Below, one piece after another: positions 1 through 5,763 of a DNA stretch of 7,178 bases. A program made the translations under genes and the position numbers. The notes below the pieces were generated by a model, which saw nothing but the letters and a program-made list of their open reading frames with translations, was not told the origin of the DNA and did no database searches. Positions within the stretch are counted from its first letter, which is position 1, and each line of letters opens with the position of its first letter. The DNA comes from Halarsenatibacter sp964630835 (GTDB taxonomy: Bacteria > Bacillota > Halanaerobiia > Halanaerobiales > Halarsenatibacteraceae). The stretch covers positions 1 through 7,178 of the forward strand of contig CAZVZM010000088.1 of assembly GCA_964630835.1 (NCBI GenBank), read 5' to 3'.

Positions 1-21
1 AAAGGGGGAATCAACCTAGTT

Positions 22-249
22 ATGTCTGATAAAGAGGAACCCATTGAAGTGGAGGGCGAAGTTATTGAGCCCCTTCCCAATGCCATGTTTAAAGTAGAGC
101 TTGATAATGGTCATGAGGTGCTGGCTCATGTGTCCGGAAAAATGCGTATGAACTATATCAGGATTTTGCCCGGAGATAGAGTTACAGTGGAGCTCTCACC
201 CTACGATCTCAGCAGAGGAAGAATAACCTATCGACACAAGGCCGATTAG
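22..249 (+). CDS. infA: Translation initiation factor IF-1
   Basis: IF-1 is a small cytoplasmic factor that binds the 30S A-site region during initiation and works with IF-2 and IF-3. The 75-residue product is a single S1-like OB-fold domain, close to the usual 72 residues. Recognisable family blocks are IEVEGEVIEPLPNAMFKVEL near the N-terminus, HVSGKMRMNYIRILPGD in the middle and LSPYDLSRGRITYR at the end. The ATG at 22 gives the expected MSxxE start. The site ahead of it is a G-run (AAAGGGGGA, positions 1-9) and not a classic AGGAGG, with about 12 nt spacing. The gene ends in two adjacent in-frame stops, TAG TGA (247-252). rpmJ follows after 39 nt, the usual infA-rpmJ order of Firmicutes. 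Identification is secure from sequence similarity and context. Confidence 0.98.
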   Translation: MSDKEEPIEVEGEVIEPLPNAMFKVELDNGHEVLAHVSGKMRMNYIRILPGDRVTVELSPYDLSRGRITYRHKAD

Positions 250-288
250 TGATTTTACAGCCCAAAAATTTGCTGGAGGTGGTTGCCG

Positions 289-402
289 ATGAAAGTAAGG
301 CCCTCGGTTAAGCCGATCTGTGATAAGTGCAAGGTTATCAGGCGAAACGGCAGAGTTATGGTAATCTGTGAAAATCCCAAGCACAAACAGCGTCAGGGAT
401 AA
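289..402 (+). CDS. rpmJ: Large ribosomal subunit protein L36 (bL36), zinc-binding form
   Basis: This 37-residue gene begins MKVRPSVKPICDKCK and ends at TAA 400-402. L36 is the smallest 50S protein and binds 23S rRNA near the L7/L12 stalk base. The family zinc ligands are all visible: Cys11, Cys14, Cys27 and His32 (C-X2-C-X12-C-X4-H). It is therefore the C+ zinc-ribbon form, not a zinc-independent paralogue. A strong Shine-Dalgarno GGAGGTG (275-281) stands 7 nt ahead of the ATG. It lies between infA and rpsM with a 15-nt gap to rpsM, exactly where L36 is expected in the alpha operon. Length, motif and position agree, so the call is secure although the ORF is very short. Confidence 0.97.
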   Translation: MKVRPSVKPICDKCKVIRRNGRVMVICENPKHKQRQG

Positions 403-403
403 C

Positions 404-412
404 AGGAGGTGA
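404..412 (+). promoter_or_regulatory. Shine-Dalgarno site of rpsM that fixes its start
   Basis: AGGAGGTGA is a 9-nt perfect match to the anti-Shine-Dalgarno tail of 16S rRNA. It ends 5 nt before the ATG at 418. A possible upstream in-frame GTG at 409 lies inside this site, so it cannot be the real start. Confidence 0.9.
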
Positions 413-417
413 CAAAA

Positions 418-780
418 ATGGCCAGAATTGAAGGTGTAGATCTTCCCAAAAACAAAAGAGTTGAGATAGGATTAACCTATATATACGGTATTGGACGCTC
501 CCGGGCCAATGAAATAATTGAGGCGGCCGGAGTTGACCCGGATACCCGGGTTAAGGATCTGACGGAGGCTGAAATTGCCCGGCTGCGAAGTGAGATAGAC
601 GACTATCAGGTTGAAGGAGAGCTGCGACGTCAGATCAAGGCGGATATACAGCGTCTTAAGGACATAGGTTGTTATCGCGGAATAAGGCATAAGAAAGGTT
701 TGCCCGTGCGGGGGCAAAGAACCAGAACCAATGCTCGCACCAGAAAAGGGCCAAAGTCTACGATAGGACAGAGCAACTGA
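418..780 (+). CDS. rpsM: Small ribosomal subunit protein S13 (uS13)
   Basis: S13 sits in the head of the 30S subunit, contacts the P-site tRNA with its C-terminal tail and forms bridges to the 50S subunit. The 120-residue product starts MARIEGVDLPKNKRVEIGLT and carries the helix-turn-helix stretch YIYGIGRSRANEII. The Arg/Lys-rich block RGIRHKKGLPVRGQRTRTN and the basic tail ARTRKGP are both typical of the family. The start at ATG 418 is preferred over the in-frame GTG at 409 because the GTG lies within the Shine-Dalgarno and the family begins MARIxGV. The gene ends in tandem in-frame stops TGA TAA (778-783). It is part of the alpha operon, between L36 and S11. Confidence 0.98.
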   Translation: MARIEGVDLPKNKRVEIGLTYIYGIGRSRANEIIEAAGVDPDTRVKDLTEAEIARLRSEIDDYQVEGELRRQIKADIQRLKDIGCYRGIRHKKGLPVRGQRTRTNARTRKGPKSTIGQSN

Positions 781-792
781 TAATTTTACGCA

Positions 793-800
793 AAGGAGGT
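793..800 (+). promoter_or_regulatory. Shine-Dalgarno site of rpsK
   Basis: AAGGAGGT is an 8-nt perfect match to the 16S tail, 8 nt before ATG 809. An in-frame TTG lies immediately before that ATG at 806. The spacing and the codon preference favour the ATG. Confidence 0.85.
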
Positions 801-808
801 TTATTTTG

Positions 809-1198
809 ATGGCAGCAGCTAGAAAAAAATCCGGCAAAAAACAGCAGCGCAGGGTTGAGAAGGGACAGGCTCATATAAAGTCCACCTTCAATAATACCCT
901 GATAACCATAACCGATATGGAAGGAAATGTGCTATCCTGGTCCAGCGCCGGCAAAGCAGGATATCAGGGTTCGCGTAAAAGCACACCCTTTGCCGCGCAG
1001 GTGGCAGCAGAAAATGCTGCTGAAAGTGCCATGGAAAATGGTCTGAAAGAAATTCAAATTTTTGTTAAGGGTCCCGGTTCAGGCAGAGAATCTGCCATAA
1101 GAGCTCTGCAGTCGGCCGGGCTGGAGGTTACTTTAATAAAAGATATTACCCCGATCCCGCATAACGGCTGTCGTCCGCCCAAGCGGAGAAGGGTTTAG
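809..1198 (+). CDS. rpsK: Small ribosomal subunit protein S11 (uS11)
   Basis: S11 lies on the platform of the 30S subunit near the E-site mRNA and binds 16S rRNA. The 129-residue product has a basic N-terminal extension (MAAARKKSGKKQQRR) and the core AHIKSTFNNTLITITD. It also has the block GSRKSTPFAAQVAAENAA and the C-terminal signature ITPIPHNGCRPPKRRRV. Asn119 followed by Gly120 in that signature is the residue known to become isoaspartate in E. coli S11. The ATG at 809 is chosen over the adjacent TTG at 806. It is flanked by rpsM (28-nt gap) and rpsD (32-nt gap). The identification is secure. Confidence 0.98.
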   Translation: MAAARKKSGKKQQRRVEKGQAHIKSTFNNTLITITDMEGNVLSWSSAGKAGYQGSRKSTPFAAQVAAENAAESAMENGLKEIQIFVKGPGSGRESAIRALQSAGLEVTLIKDITPIPHNGCRPPKRRRV

Positions 1199-1211
1199 CA
1201 CAAATTTAGTC

Positions 1212-1219
1212 AGGAGGTG
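1212..1219 (+). promoter_or_regulatory. Shine-Dalgarno site of rpsD
   Basis: AGGAGGTG matches the 16S tail over 8 nt. Its 11-nt spacing to ATG 1231 is a little longer than for the neighbouring ribosomal genes, and an A-rich stretch lies between the site and the start. Confidence 0.8.
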
Positions 1220-1230
1220 CAAGAAAAAAG

Positions 1231-1857
1231 ATGGCGAGATACACGGAAGCAAAATGCAAGCATTGCCGCAGAGAGGGAGAAAAGCTGTATTTGAAGGGTG
1301 ATAGATGTTTCAGCGATAAATGTGCTTTTGAAAGAAGACCCTATCCCCCCGGGGAGCAGGGAGAAAGTCGCAGAAGTGGTTCGGAGTATTCCAATCAGCT
1401 CCGAGAAAAACAAAAAGTAAGAAAGATGTACAGCCTGATGGAGGGACAGTTTCACAACTACTTTGAAAAAGCCGAGCAACAGCGTGGTGTAACTGGAAAC
1501 AACTTTCTTCAGCTGCTGGAAACAAGGCTTGACAATGTAATTTATAGGGCGGGTTTTGCCCTTTCCCGGGACCAGGCGCGCCAGTTTGTTAATCATGGAC
1601 ATGTTCTCGTAAACGATAGAAAGGTTGATGTCCCCTCCCGGCAGATGAAAGAAGGGGATGAGTTTAGCTTTAAGGAAGCCGCCCGCAAACGCGAATTTAT
1701 GAAAGATATTAGAGAGAAAAATGCCGAGCATGCCCCCCCTGAATGGCTCAGTGTCGATATGGAAAGAATGGAAGGAACTGTCGTAAGAATGCCGGAGAGG
1801 GAAGATATTGAGCATCCCATTAATGAACAGCTCATCGTCGAATACTATTCCCTCTAA
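1231..1857 (+). CDS. rpsD: Small ribosomal subunit protein S4 (uS4), zinc-binding form
   Basis: S4 is a primary 16S rRNA binding protein that nucleates 30S assembly and helps form the mRNA entry channel. The 208-residue product begins MARYTEAKCKHCRREGEKLY. A four-cysteine zinc site is visible at Cys9, Cys12, Cys26 and Cys31, followed by the family motif RRPYPPGEQG. The S4 RNA-binding domain starts near Arg99 (RLDNVIYRAGFALSRDQARQ), with VNHGHVLVNDRKVDVPS after it. The C-terminus (REDIEHPINEQLIVEYYSL) is canonical. Its place between rpsK and rpoA is the arrangement of many Clostridia-type genomes and of E. coli, whereas in Bacillus rpsD is a separate transcription unit. S4 is the classic autoregulator of the alpha operon in E. 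coli. No matching leader structure can be recognised here. Confidence 0.98.
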   Translation: MARYTEAKCKHCRREGEKLYLKGDRCFSDKCAFERRPYPPGEQGESRRSGSEYSNQLREKQKVRKMYSLMEGQFHNYFEKAEQQRGVTGNNFLQLLETRLDNVIYRAGFALSRDQARQFVNHGHVLVNDRKVDVPSRQMKEGDEFSFKEAARKREFMKDIREKNAEHAPPEWLSVDMERMEGTVVRMPEREDIEHPINEQLIVEYYSL

Positions 1858-1929
1858 TTTGATGCTGCCGGAAGAATGCAGATGGGAACTGGAAATGAAA
1901 ATGCCCAGAGAGGGGGATAAACTGCAGGT

Positions 1930-2874
1930 ATGATTGAAATAGAGAAGCCGCAGATTGAACGTGTGGAAATAGAAGACGATTACGGTGAATTTAAGATAAG
2001 TCCTCTGGAGAGAGGATACGGTATCACCCTTGGTAATTCAATGCGCAGAGTGCTGCTGTCTTCCCTGCCCGGAGCTGCAATAACTTCGGTTAAGATTGAG
2101 GGTGTGAGACATGAATTTTCCTCTATTCCCGGAGTGGTTGAGGATGTGACAGATATCATTCTCAATTTGAAAGATGTTGTACTAAAATATGATGGTGATG
2201 ATCGGGAGACGATGCGCATGGAAGTATCCGGTCAGGAAGTTGCCAGGGCCGGAGATTTCACCTTTTCCGGCAATATAGAGGTAGTAAATGAAGACCATAA
2301 AATTGCCACTCTTGCTTCCGACGGAGAGCTGAGCCTGGAAGCCACGGTGGAAAGAGGAAGAGGATATGTAACTGCCGAAGAAAACAAGGAAAACTTTGAT
2401 GATGTGATCGGCTTAATACCCATTGATTCCTCCTTCAGTCCTATTGAGAGGGCTAATTTTCGTGTGGAGGATATCAGAGTAGGCCAGATCACTGATTACG
2501 ACTGCCTCTTTTTGGAAGTATATACAGATGGCAGTATTAATCCTGATGATGCCATCAGTCTGGCAGGACGAATAATGGTGGAACATCTCGAGCTATTCAC
2601 GAATCTGAATGAAGAGGTTGATGACGTAGAAATTATGGTCGAATCCGAAGAGGAAGACCGCAATGAAATATTTGATACTCCCATTGAAGAGCTTGAACTC
2701 TCAGTGAGGTCATCCAACTGCCTAAAAAGAGCAGGTATAAACACTGTGGGAGAGCTTGTGGAAAAAACAGAGGACGATTTAATGAAGGTGCGCAATTTGG
2801 GCAAAAAGTCACTGCAGGAGATAAAAGGTAAGCTGGACGAACTCGACCTGAAGCTCAAGAAAAACGATGAATGA
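1930..2874 (+). CDS. rpoA: DNA-directed RNA polymerase subunit alpha
   Basis: The alpha subunit dimerises to scaffold assembly of beta and beta' into RNA polymerase, and it contacts UP elements and activators. The 314-residue product has the N-terminal dimerisation domain (about 1-226), with the motif ERGYGITLGNSMRRVLLSSL near the N-terminus. An acidic linker follows at about 227-256, then the C-terminal domain from about 258. In that domain the DNA-binding residues known from E. coli are all present, offset by five: Arg260, Asn263, Cys264, Leu265, Lys266, Gly291, Lys293, Ser294 and Glu297. The ATG at 1930 follows a 72-nt gap, the longest between rpsM and rplQ, and has only a G-rich imperfect Shine-Dalgarno (AGAGGGGGAT, 1909-1918). 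The linker has 15 acidic residues in 30, which is striking. The identification is secure. Confidence 0.98.
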   Translation: MIEIEKPQIERVEIEDDYGEFKISPLERGYGITLGNSMRRVLLSSLPGAAITSVKIEGVRHEFSSIPGVVEDVTDIILNLKDVVLKYDGDDRETMRMEVSGQEVARAGDFTFSGNIEVVNEDHKIATLASDGELSLEATVERGRGYVTAEENKENFDDVIGLIPIDSSFSPIERANFRVEDIRVGQITDYDCLFLEVYTDGSINPDDAISLAGRIMVEHLELFTNLNEEVDDVEIMVESEEEDRNEIFDTPIEELELSVRSSNCLKRAGINTVGELVEKTEDDLMKVRNLGKKSLQEIKGKLDELDLKLKKNDE

Positions 2875-2881
2875 AGGAGGT
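2874..2881 (+). promoter_or_regulatory. Shine-Dalgarno site of rplQ that fixes its start
   Basis: AAGGAGGT overlaps the last base of the rpoA stop codon and ends 7 nt before ATG 2889. An in-frame ATG at 2871 overlaps the rpoA stop, but this site lies downstream of it and it has no site of its own. The start at 2889 is therefore preferred. Confidence 0.9.
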
Positions 2882-2888
2882 CGTGAAG

Positions 2889-3230
2889 ATGCCAAGACGC
2901 AAGCTAAATCGCAAAAGTGAGCACAGGCGGGCGATGTTTCGCAATATGCTGACTGAATTTTTTCGGCATGAAAGGATAGAAACAAGTCTGCCCAAGGCTA
3001 AAGAGCTGCAGCCGCTGGCGGAAAAGATGATTACGACGGCAAAAACCAGCAATCTGCAGAACAGAAGAGAGCTGCACTCAGAGCTGCAGGATAAAGATGT
3101 TGTCACAAAATTATTTGACGAGATCGCTCCCCGTTTTAGCGATAGACCTGGAGGTTATACCAGGATATTAAAGATGTATCCGCGCCGGGGCGATGGCTCG
3201 GAGAGGGCTCTGCTGGAGCTGGTGGAATAA
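2889..3230 (+). CDS. rplQ: Large ribosomal subunit protein L17 (bL17)
   Basis: L17 is a bacterial 50S protein near the polypeptide exit tunnel. The 113-residue product starts MPRRKLNRKSEHRRAMFRNM and shows the typical sequence order. ERIETSLPKAKELQPLAEKMI is followed by a short variable middle, then PGGYTRILKMYPRRGDGSERA and a final LLELVE. Its length is close to that of the Firmicute proteins of about 113-120 residues. The upstream ATG at 2871 would add six residues and lacks a ribosome binding site, so it is rejected. Its Shine-Dalgarno overlaps the end of rpoA, so rpoA and rplQ are tightly packed (14 nt between stop and start). L17 closes the classical alpha operon, and the ECF module begins 41 nt later with no visible terminator between them. 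Confidence 0.97.
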   Translation: MPRRKLNRKSEHRRAMFRNMLTEFFRHERIETSLPKAKELQPLAEKMITTAKTSNLQNRRELHSELQDKDVVTKLFDEIAPRFSDRPGGYTRILKMYPRRGDGSERALLELVE

Positions 3231-3271
3231 TTTTCACTCGACTTAATTCTTGCTGGTAAGAAGGTGTAAGC

Positions 3272-4087
3272 ATGAGCCTGATTGAGCTAAAAAATGTTAA
3301 TTATTCATATGAAGAGCAGGAAGAGCCTGCCCTCAAGGATATAAATTTGAGTGTGGAAAGTGGAGAATTCATCGGAATAGTTGGGGCCAATGGTTCAGGC
3401 AAGTCCACACTGGCCAGGCTTTTAAATGTTCTGCTGATACCCGACAGCGGTGAAGTATATATAGACGGTAAATTGAGCGCCAATCACAAAAACATCTGGG
3501 ATATCCGGCAAAAGGTTGGACTGGTATTTCAGAATCCCGACAATCAAATGGTTGCCACTATGGTGGAAGATGATGTTGCTTTTGGGCCGGAAAATCTTGC
3601 TCTGCCCCCGGATGAAATCCGCAGAAGGGTCGACAGAGCTCTTGAAATGGTGGATATGGACGGATATCAAAACCACCCCCCTCACAAGCTATCGGGAGGT
3701 CAAAAGCAGAGGGTAGCGATAGCCGGAATAATTGCCATGATGCCTGATTGCCTGGTACTGGATGAGCCAACCGCCATGCTTGATCCCCGGGGTAGAAAAG
3801 AAGTTCTAACCACTGTGAAAAAGTTAAATAGAGAAGAAAATATTACTGTTGTTTACATTACTCATTTTATGGAAGAGGTTGTAGGTGCAGATAGAGTGGT
3901 GGTTATGAAGGGTGGGGAAATACTTGCAGATTCACCGCCGGAGGATATATTTACCAACCCCGGCCTTGTTGACAGAGCGGATCTGGAAGTTCCGCCGGCA
4001 ATAGAGCTGGCGGCTGAGCTTCGGGAAAATGGAGTCGATATCCCCCGTGTATTAACTCCGGAAGGATTGGTGGAAGCGCTATGTTAA
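3272..4087 (+). CDS. ecfA1: ECF transporter energizing-module ATPase A1 (EcfA1)
   Basis: EcfA1 is a cytoplasmic ABC-type ATPase. It pairs with EcfA2 and the membrane protein EcfT to power uptake of vitamins or metal ions through interchangeable S components. All nucleotide-binding motifs are present in the 271 residues: Walker A GANGSGKST (38-46), Q-loop Gln87 in VFQNPDNQ, and signature LSGGQKQR (140-147). Walker B CLVLDEPT (160-167) holds catalytic Glu165, the D-loop AMLDP follows, and the H-loop is His198. The FQNPDNQMV Q-loop is typical of the A1 subunit. A weak Shine-Dalgarno AAGGTG (3261-3266) precedes the ATG by 5 nt. The stop codon overlaps the ecfA2 start by 7 nt. No S component is encoded here, so this is the group II type with substrate subunits encoded elsewhere. 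Confidence 0.95.
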   Translation: MSLIELKNVNYSYEEQEEPALKDINLSVESGEFIGIVGANGSGKSTLARLLNVLLIPDSGEVYIDGKLSANHKNIWDIRQKVGLVFQNPDNQMVATMVEDDVAFGPENLALPPDEIRRRVDRALEMVDMDGYQNHPPHKLSGGQKQRVAIAGIIAMMPDCLVLDEPTAMLDPRGRKEVLTTVKKLNREENITVVYITHFMEEVVGADRVVVMKGGEILADSPPEDIFTNPGLVDRADLEVPPAIELAAELRENGVDIPRVLTPEGLVEALC

Positions 4088-4956
4088 TTGAGCTGGAAGG
4101 CGTAACCCATATCTATGAGCTGGAGGAATCCATAACGGCCCTGAGGAATGTGGATTTAAGCATAGATAGAGGTGAGTTTATAGGTCTGGTGGGTCATACC
4201 GGCTCCGGAAAGTCCACTCTGGCTCAGGTGATGAACGGTTTAATTAAACCCACTGAGGGAAAGGTTTGTTTTCAGGGAGAGGATATATCCGGGGATAAAA
4301 TAGATCTGCAGGATGTGAGAAAAAAGGTGGGTCTGGTATTTCAGTACCCTGAACATCAACTTTTTGAGGAGACGGTGGCTGAGGATATTGCCTTTGGCCC
4401 CAGAAATCTTGGCCTGGACAGTGAAGAGATTGAGGTTAGAGTGAAAGAATCGCTGGAAAGAGTTGGTCTTGATTATGATGCTTACAGGGATCGTTCCCCT
4501 TTCAATCTCAGTGGAGGCCAGCAGAGAAGGATAGCAATAGCCGGGGTTCTGGCTTTAAAACCCGAAGTGCTCATTCTCGATGAACCTTCAGCTGCTCTGG
4601 ACCCACAGGGTCGCCGCCAGCTGCTGGGTCTTCTGGAAGATCTACATCAGGAGATGGGTATAACAATTGTACTCATCACCCATAGAATGGAGCAGGTGGC
4701 CAGACTTGCAGGCAGAGTTATAGTTATGGATAAAGGAGAAGTGGTCCTGGATGACTCTCCCGGAGAGGTGTTTAAAAATCAGGATTTTCTTAGGGATATG
4801 GCTCTGGATCTTCCCCCTTTAACCATGATACTAAGCGAACTTCAAAATAGGGGCTTGCCAGTTAGGAACAATATTTTCACACTTCCCGAGGCCAGGGATG
4901 AAATTCTGTCAGCGCTGGCCGCAGGCTCTTTTTCACGGGGGAAGGAATCATGCTGA
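4081..4956 (+). CDS. ecfA2: ECF transporter energizing-module ATPase A2 (EcfA2)
   Basis: This is the second ATPase of the ECF module, a paralogue of EcfA1 that heterodimerises with it. The 291-residue product carries Walker A GHTGSGKST (38-46), Q-loop Gln88 in VFQYPEHQLFEETV and signature LSGGQQRR (143-150). Walker B VLILDEPS (163-170) holds catalytic Glu168, and the H-loop is His201. The QYPEHQLFE block is diagnostic of A2 subunits, which contact the second coupling helix of EcfT. The extended C-terminal region after about residue 215 is the dimerisation part found in this family. The start ATG 4081 lies inside the end of ecfA1 (overlap ATGTTAA). It has only a weak GGTGG (4069-4073) ahead of it, so translational coupling is likely. 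It overlaps ecfT by 7 nt in turn. Confidence 0.95.
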   Translation: MLIELEGVTHIYELEESITALRNVDLSIDRGEFIGLVGHTGSGKSTLAQVMNGLIKPTEGKVCFQGEDISGDKIDLQDVRKKVGLVFQYPEHQLFEETVAEDIAFGPRNLGLDSEEIEVRVKESLERVGLDYDAYRDRSPFNLSGGQQRRIAIAGVLALKPEVLILDEPSAALDPQGRRQLLGLLEDLHQEMGITIVLITHRMEQVARLAGRVIVMDKGEVVLDDSPGEVFKNQDFLRDMALDLPPLTMILSELQNRGLPVRNNIFTLPEARDEILSALAAGSFSRGKESC

Positions 4957-5741
4957 AGGATATCACCATAGGACAGCATATCCCGGGTGATTCTATTATA
5001 CATCGGCTTGACCCCCGGTTTAAAATAATAATAACTATTGTAATGATAACCGCGCTGTTTTTTATCGACAGTTTTTATGGGTTTGCTCTTTTCCTGGGGT
5101 TTACCCTCGGGGCGATATTGATTGCTCGGCTTCCCGTGAGCAGGGTTTTGCGGGGATTAAAACCGGTATTTTTTCTAATTTTAATTACGCTGGTTCTTCA
5201 CCTCTTTTTAACCAGAGGAGGAGAGGTAATCTGGCAGTGGAGATTTCTCAGGATAGAGGAGGAAGGAATTCAAACCGGTTTTTTAATGGTGAGCAGGATA
5301 CTGCTGCTCATAATGTTTACCTCTCTTTTAACTCTTACGACCTCTCCTTTGCAGTTAACTGATGGTATTGAATACCTGCTGAAGCCTCTGGCCCGATTTG
5401 GCGTCCCGGCGGGAGAGCTGGCCATGATGATGACCATAGCTTTGAGATTTATTCCCACCCTTATGGAAGAAGCCGATAAAATTATGAAAGCGCAGAAGGC
5501 AAGGGGAGCTGATTTTGAAAGCGGCAATATTATACAGAGGGCCAAAAGTTTAATACCTCTTCTTGTTCCCCTCTTTATCAGTGCTTTTCGACGGGCCGAT
5601 GAGCTCGCTCTGGCCATGGAATCCCGCTGTTATCGCGGAGGCAGCAAAAGGACCAGCCTTAAAGAGCTGGAAACCACCCCAAAAGATATTCTGGCCCTGA
5701 TTATGACTCTTGTTTTTGCAGTCATAGTGAGTTTATTTTAA
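4950..5741 (+). CDS. ecfT: ECF transporter transmembrane T component (EcfT)
   Basis: EcfT is the integral membrane scaffold that links the two ATPases to the substrate-binding S components. The 263-residue product starts with the family block GQHIPGDSIIHRLDPRFK. Hydrophobic segments are visible at about 26-42, 44-60, 73-88 and 110-130, and at the very end, 246-263. The two coupling helices follow the block MMTIALRFIPTLMEEADKI. The first carries Ala184-Arg185-Gly186 (QKARGADF). The second reads Ser225-Arg226-Cys227 (AMESRCYRGG), where the textbook motif is Ala-Arg-Gly. Translation starts at ATG 4950 within ecfA2 (overlap ATGCTGA), after a purine-rich GGGGAAGGA. It completes a full A1-A2-T module, and truA follows after 22 nt. 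Confidence 0.95.
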   Translation: MLKDITIGQHIPGDSIIHRLDPRFKIIITIVMITALFFIDSFYGFALFLGFTLGAILIARLPVSRVLRGLKPVFFLILITLVLHLFLTRGGEVIWQWRFLRIEEEGIQTGFLMVSRILLLIMFTSLLTLTTSPLQLTDGIEYLLKPLARFGVPAGELAMMMTIALRFIPTLMEEADKIMKAQKARGADFESGNIIQRAKSLIPLLVPLFISAFRRADELALAMESRCYRGGSKRTSLKELETTPKDILALIMTLVFAVIVSLF

Positions 5742-5742
5742 T

Positions 5743-5751
5743 GGAGAGGAG
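5743..5751 (+). promoter_or_regulatory. Probable weak Shine-Dalgarno of truA
   Basis: GGAGAGGAG lies 12 nt before ATG 5764, which is long spacing. No alternative start in the truA frame exists between the ecfT stop and this ATG, so the start stands despite the spacing. Confidence 0.55.
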
Positions 5752-5763
5752 TTTGCGCCTGGC

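Noticed and set aside
409..420. GTG 409 as the rpsM start
   Set aside because: It lies inside the Shine-Dalgarno AGGAGGTGA, and the S13 family begins at the ATG 418 (MARIxGV).
1210..1815. 201-residue open frame on the minus strand opposite rpsD
   Set aside because: It mirrors a clearly real S4 gene, has no recognisable motif or ribosome binding site, and fits a reverse-strand shadow.
2871..2891. ATG 2871 as the rplQ start, overlapping the rpoA stop
   Set aside because: The strong Shine-Dalgarno lies downstream of it and serves ATG 2889. The six extra residues do not match L17.
3231..3271. Possible terminator or promoter between rplQ and ecfA1
   Set aside because: No stem followed by a T-run and no paired -35/-10 boxes can be seen. 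It looks like a plain spacer with a weak Shine-Dalgarno.
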